Shown: in pieces, positions 62,746 to 64,000 of the stretch
How the letters are laid out: each line of letters starts with the position of its first letter
Numbering within the stretch: the stretch's first letter is position 1
Assembly: GCA_947846985.1 (NCBI GenBank)
Contig: CANTUZ010000001.1
Location: 111,121,757-111,185,756 of the forward strand
DNA from: Fratercula arctica
Taxonomy: Eukaryota > Chordata > Aves > Charadriiformes > Alcidae
Direction: 5' to 3'
DNA length: 64,000 nt
The notes under the pieces: model-generated
The model's input: the letters and a program-made list of their open reading frames with translations, nothing else
Database searches by the model: none
Told to the model about the DNA's origin: nothing
Position numbers and translations under genes: made by a program

Positions 62746-63183
62746 CAGAATCACAGAATGGTAGGGTTGGAAGGGACCTCTGGAGATCATCTAGTCCAAC
62801 CCCCCTGCCACAGCAGGATCACCTAGAGCAGGTTACACAGGAACACGTCCAGGCGGGTTTGGAATGTCTCCAGAGACGGAGACTCCACCACCTCTCTGGG
62901 CAGCCTGTTCCAGTGCTCTGCCACCCTCAGGGTAAAGAAGTTCCTCCTCATGTTTAGGTGGAACTTCCTATGCTCAAGTTTGTGCCCGTTACCTCTTGTC
63001 CTGTCGCTGGGCACCACTGAAAAGAGCCTGGCCCCATCCTCCTGACTCCCACCCTTTAAGTATTTATAAGCGTTGATAAGATCCCCCCTCAGCCGTCTTT
63101 TTTCCAGACTGAAGAGACCAAATCCCTCAGCCTTTCCTCATAAGAGAGATGTTCCAGTCCCCTAATTATCTTCGTAGCCCTTA
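62746..63183 (-). mobile_element. CR1 LINE fragment, 3' part (~440 bp)
   Basis: The plus strand opens with cagaatcacagaatgg, then ggttggaagggacctctgg, gatcatctagtccaacccc, and continues through the whole CR1 3' UTR into the ORF2 tail. It ends near 63183 in cagtcccctaattatcttcg, which matches the usual CR1 'cagtcccctgatcatctt' block. It is the longest CR1 copy in the window, 5'-truncated and minus-strand, with relatively few changes, so probably younger than the 33081 copy. Confidence 0.95.
62823..63122 (-). pseudogene. CR1 ORF2 C-terminal remnant
   Basis: This is the last ~100 codons of the CR1 ORF2 polyprotein (endonuclease plus reverse transcriptase), read on the minus strand to a stop at 62825-62823. 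Recognisable segments include [66 protein letters not shown] and [19 protein letters not shown]. The frame is intact from about 63122 to the stop. Upstream, near 63120-63130, it shifts by one base relative to the segment encoding [13 protein letters not shown]. The endonuclease and reverse transcriptase domains are absent, so the copy cannot make a functional protein. Confidence 0.85.
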
Positions 63184-64000
63184 TAGAAGCTTGTGAAGGT
63201 GGGTTCAGCTGTGAGCAGGGTTTGCCACATGAGCAGCCACAGCACTGGGGTCATTCCCCATAGCAGCCTCAGGCCACTGACCTTCCAGAGTAAGTGGCAA
63301 AACTCATCTCTTCCCCTGGGCTGTGGAAATGGCAAAAGGACTTCAAAGGCAAGAGCCAAGACTGAAAAAGCTATGATATGGAACAGGCTACTTTTTTTCC
63401 TCCTTCGCATTTATATTTGTTACTTTAATCACAGGGGATACCAGAAAAGCCTAGAATCTAGGACAGGTGCTTTAAATGCTGTACATAACTCCAACCAACT
63501 AAATATCTCAGAAAACTGGAACATCATTGGTGACTGCTCAGGAACTAATTAACAAAGAAGGACACAAATCACTTAAAATGTGCTATTTGACCAAGAAGTG
63601 ACTAAAAACCAAAGTGTGGAAAAGAGAGTAGGTGTGTGACAATGGAACAGTCAACATTTGAAGGCTTCAAGCACCTAAGGAAGGAGACAAAAGTTTTACT
63701 TTCTCAGACTGTCTTAAATAAAAATAAAAGTTACCCAAACTTAGAGATCATACTTAAATAAAAATCTGGTCTGTTCTTAAGCAGCAAAGCATTAAAATAT
63801 ATATGTTTAAACACCAAAGAGTTAAGGCATCAGATTACAGAAAAGAACTTAATTTAAGCTGGGCTTTATATTAAATATTAGTTGTTCAAGCCCAAATTCG
63901 ACATCTACGTTATTAAACCAAGAAAATATTAAAGATGGATATGCCACATACATGACCTGAAAAGTGCTGTTGCCCAAGCACTCATAAGTTGCTGAAAATA
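63184..64000. other. Non-coding stretch to window end
   Basis: No gene or named repeat. A plus-strand frame of 119 codons (63193-63552) overlaps a minus-strand frame of 82 codons (63162-63410), and neither shows a known domain. Confidence 0.6.

Noticed and set aside
1..64000. tRNA, rRNA, snRNA genes, CRISPR arrays or bacterial-type operons
   Set aside because: No T-loop-type ggttcga-cc signature with a matching cloverleaf, no snRNA-like starts, no regularly spaced identical repeats, and no dense coding frames were seen on reading both strands by eye. microRNA hairpins cannot be excluded without folding software.

Overview
This window looks like AT-rich, non-coding nuclear DNA from a bird. 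Four fragments of CR1 LINEs are the main evidence: three on the minus strand begin with the CR1 3'-end signature (catagaatca or cacagaatc) and one on the plus strand ends in ccattctgtga. A 1.1 kb LTR at 54300-55401 closely resembles, from memory, an endogenous retrovirus LTR that is common in songbird and other neoavian genomes. Three old MIR-type SINEs fit an amniote background. Nothing here looks prokaryotic: there are no operons, no dense coding and no CRISPR arrays. I could not identify the species or the locus.

I find no protein-coding exon, tRNA, rRNA or other RNA gene that I can support. Open frames are short and scattered on both strands. The longest (221 codons) lies inside the LTR, and another long one (158 codons) reads through a TA/CA microsatellite. 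The only recognisable protein sequence is the decayed C-terminal tail of CR1 ORF2 in three of the CR1 copies. The window is best read as an intron or an intergenic desert.

Layout. 1-5.2 kb: a perfect hairpin at the left edge, a small GC-rich patch and a MIR. 5.2-9.6 kb: two diverged copies of an unclassified repeat of about 330 bp in inverted orientation, 3.8 kb apart. 9.6-21.7 kb: a hairpin, a diverged tandem duplication of about 80 bp, a CCAAT/CRE motif pair, low-complexity tracts and a minus-strand MIR at 21.7 kb. 21.8-33 kb: mostly featureless, with poly(A) and AAAC tracts and a GC-box/inverted-CCAAT pair. 33-35 kb: two minus-strand CR1 fragments. 35-44.6 kb: A38 and T25 tracts, a 22 bp palindrome in a TA/CA microsatellite, a CpG-enriched patch near 43.3 kb and an 18-base C run. 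44.6-54.3 kb: mostly featureless. 54.3-55.4 kb: solo-type LTR. 57-58.2 kb: plus-strand CR1, paired palindromes and a MIR. 62.7-63.2 kb: the longest CR1 fragment.

No genes work together here. The observations most worth following up are the unclassified inverted repeat pair at 5.2/9.6 kb, the CpG-rich patch at 43.3 kb and a few stretches that could be conserved regulatory elements. I found no convincing new biological system. All boundaries were judged by eye.
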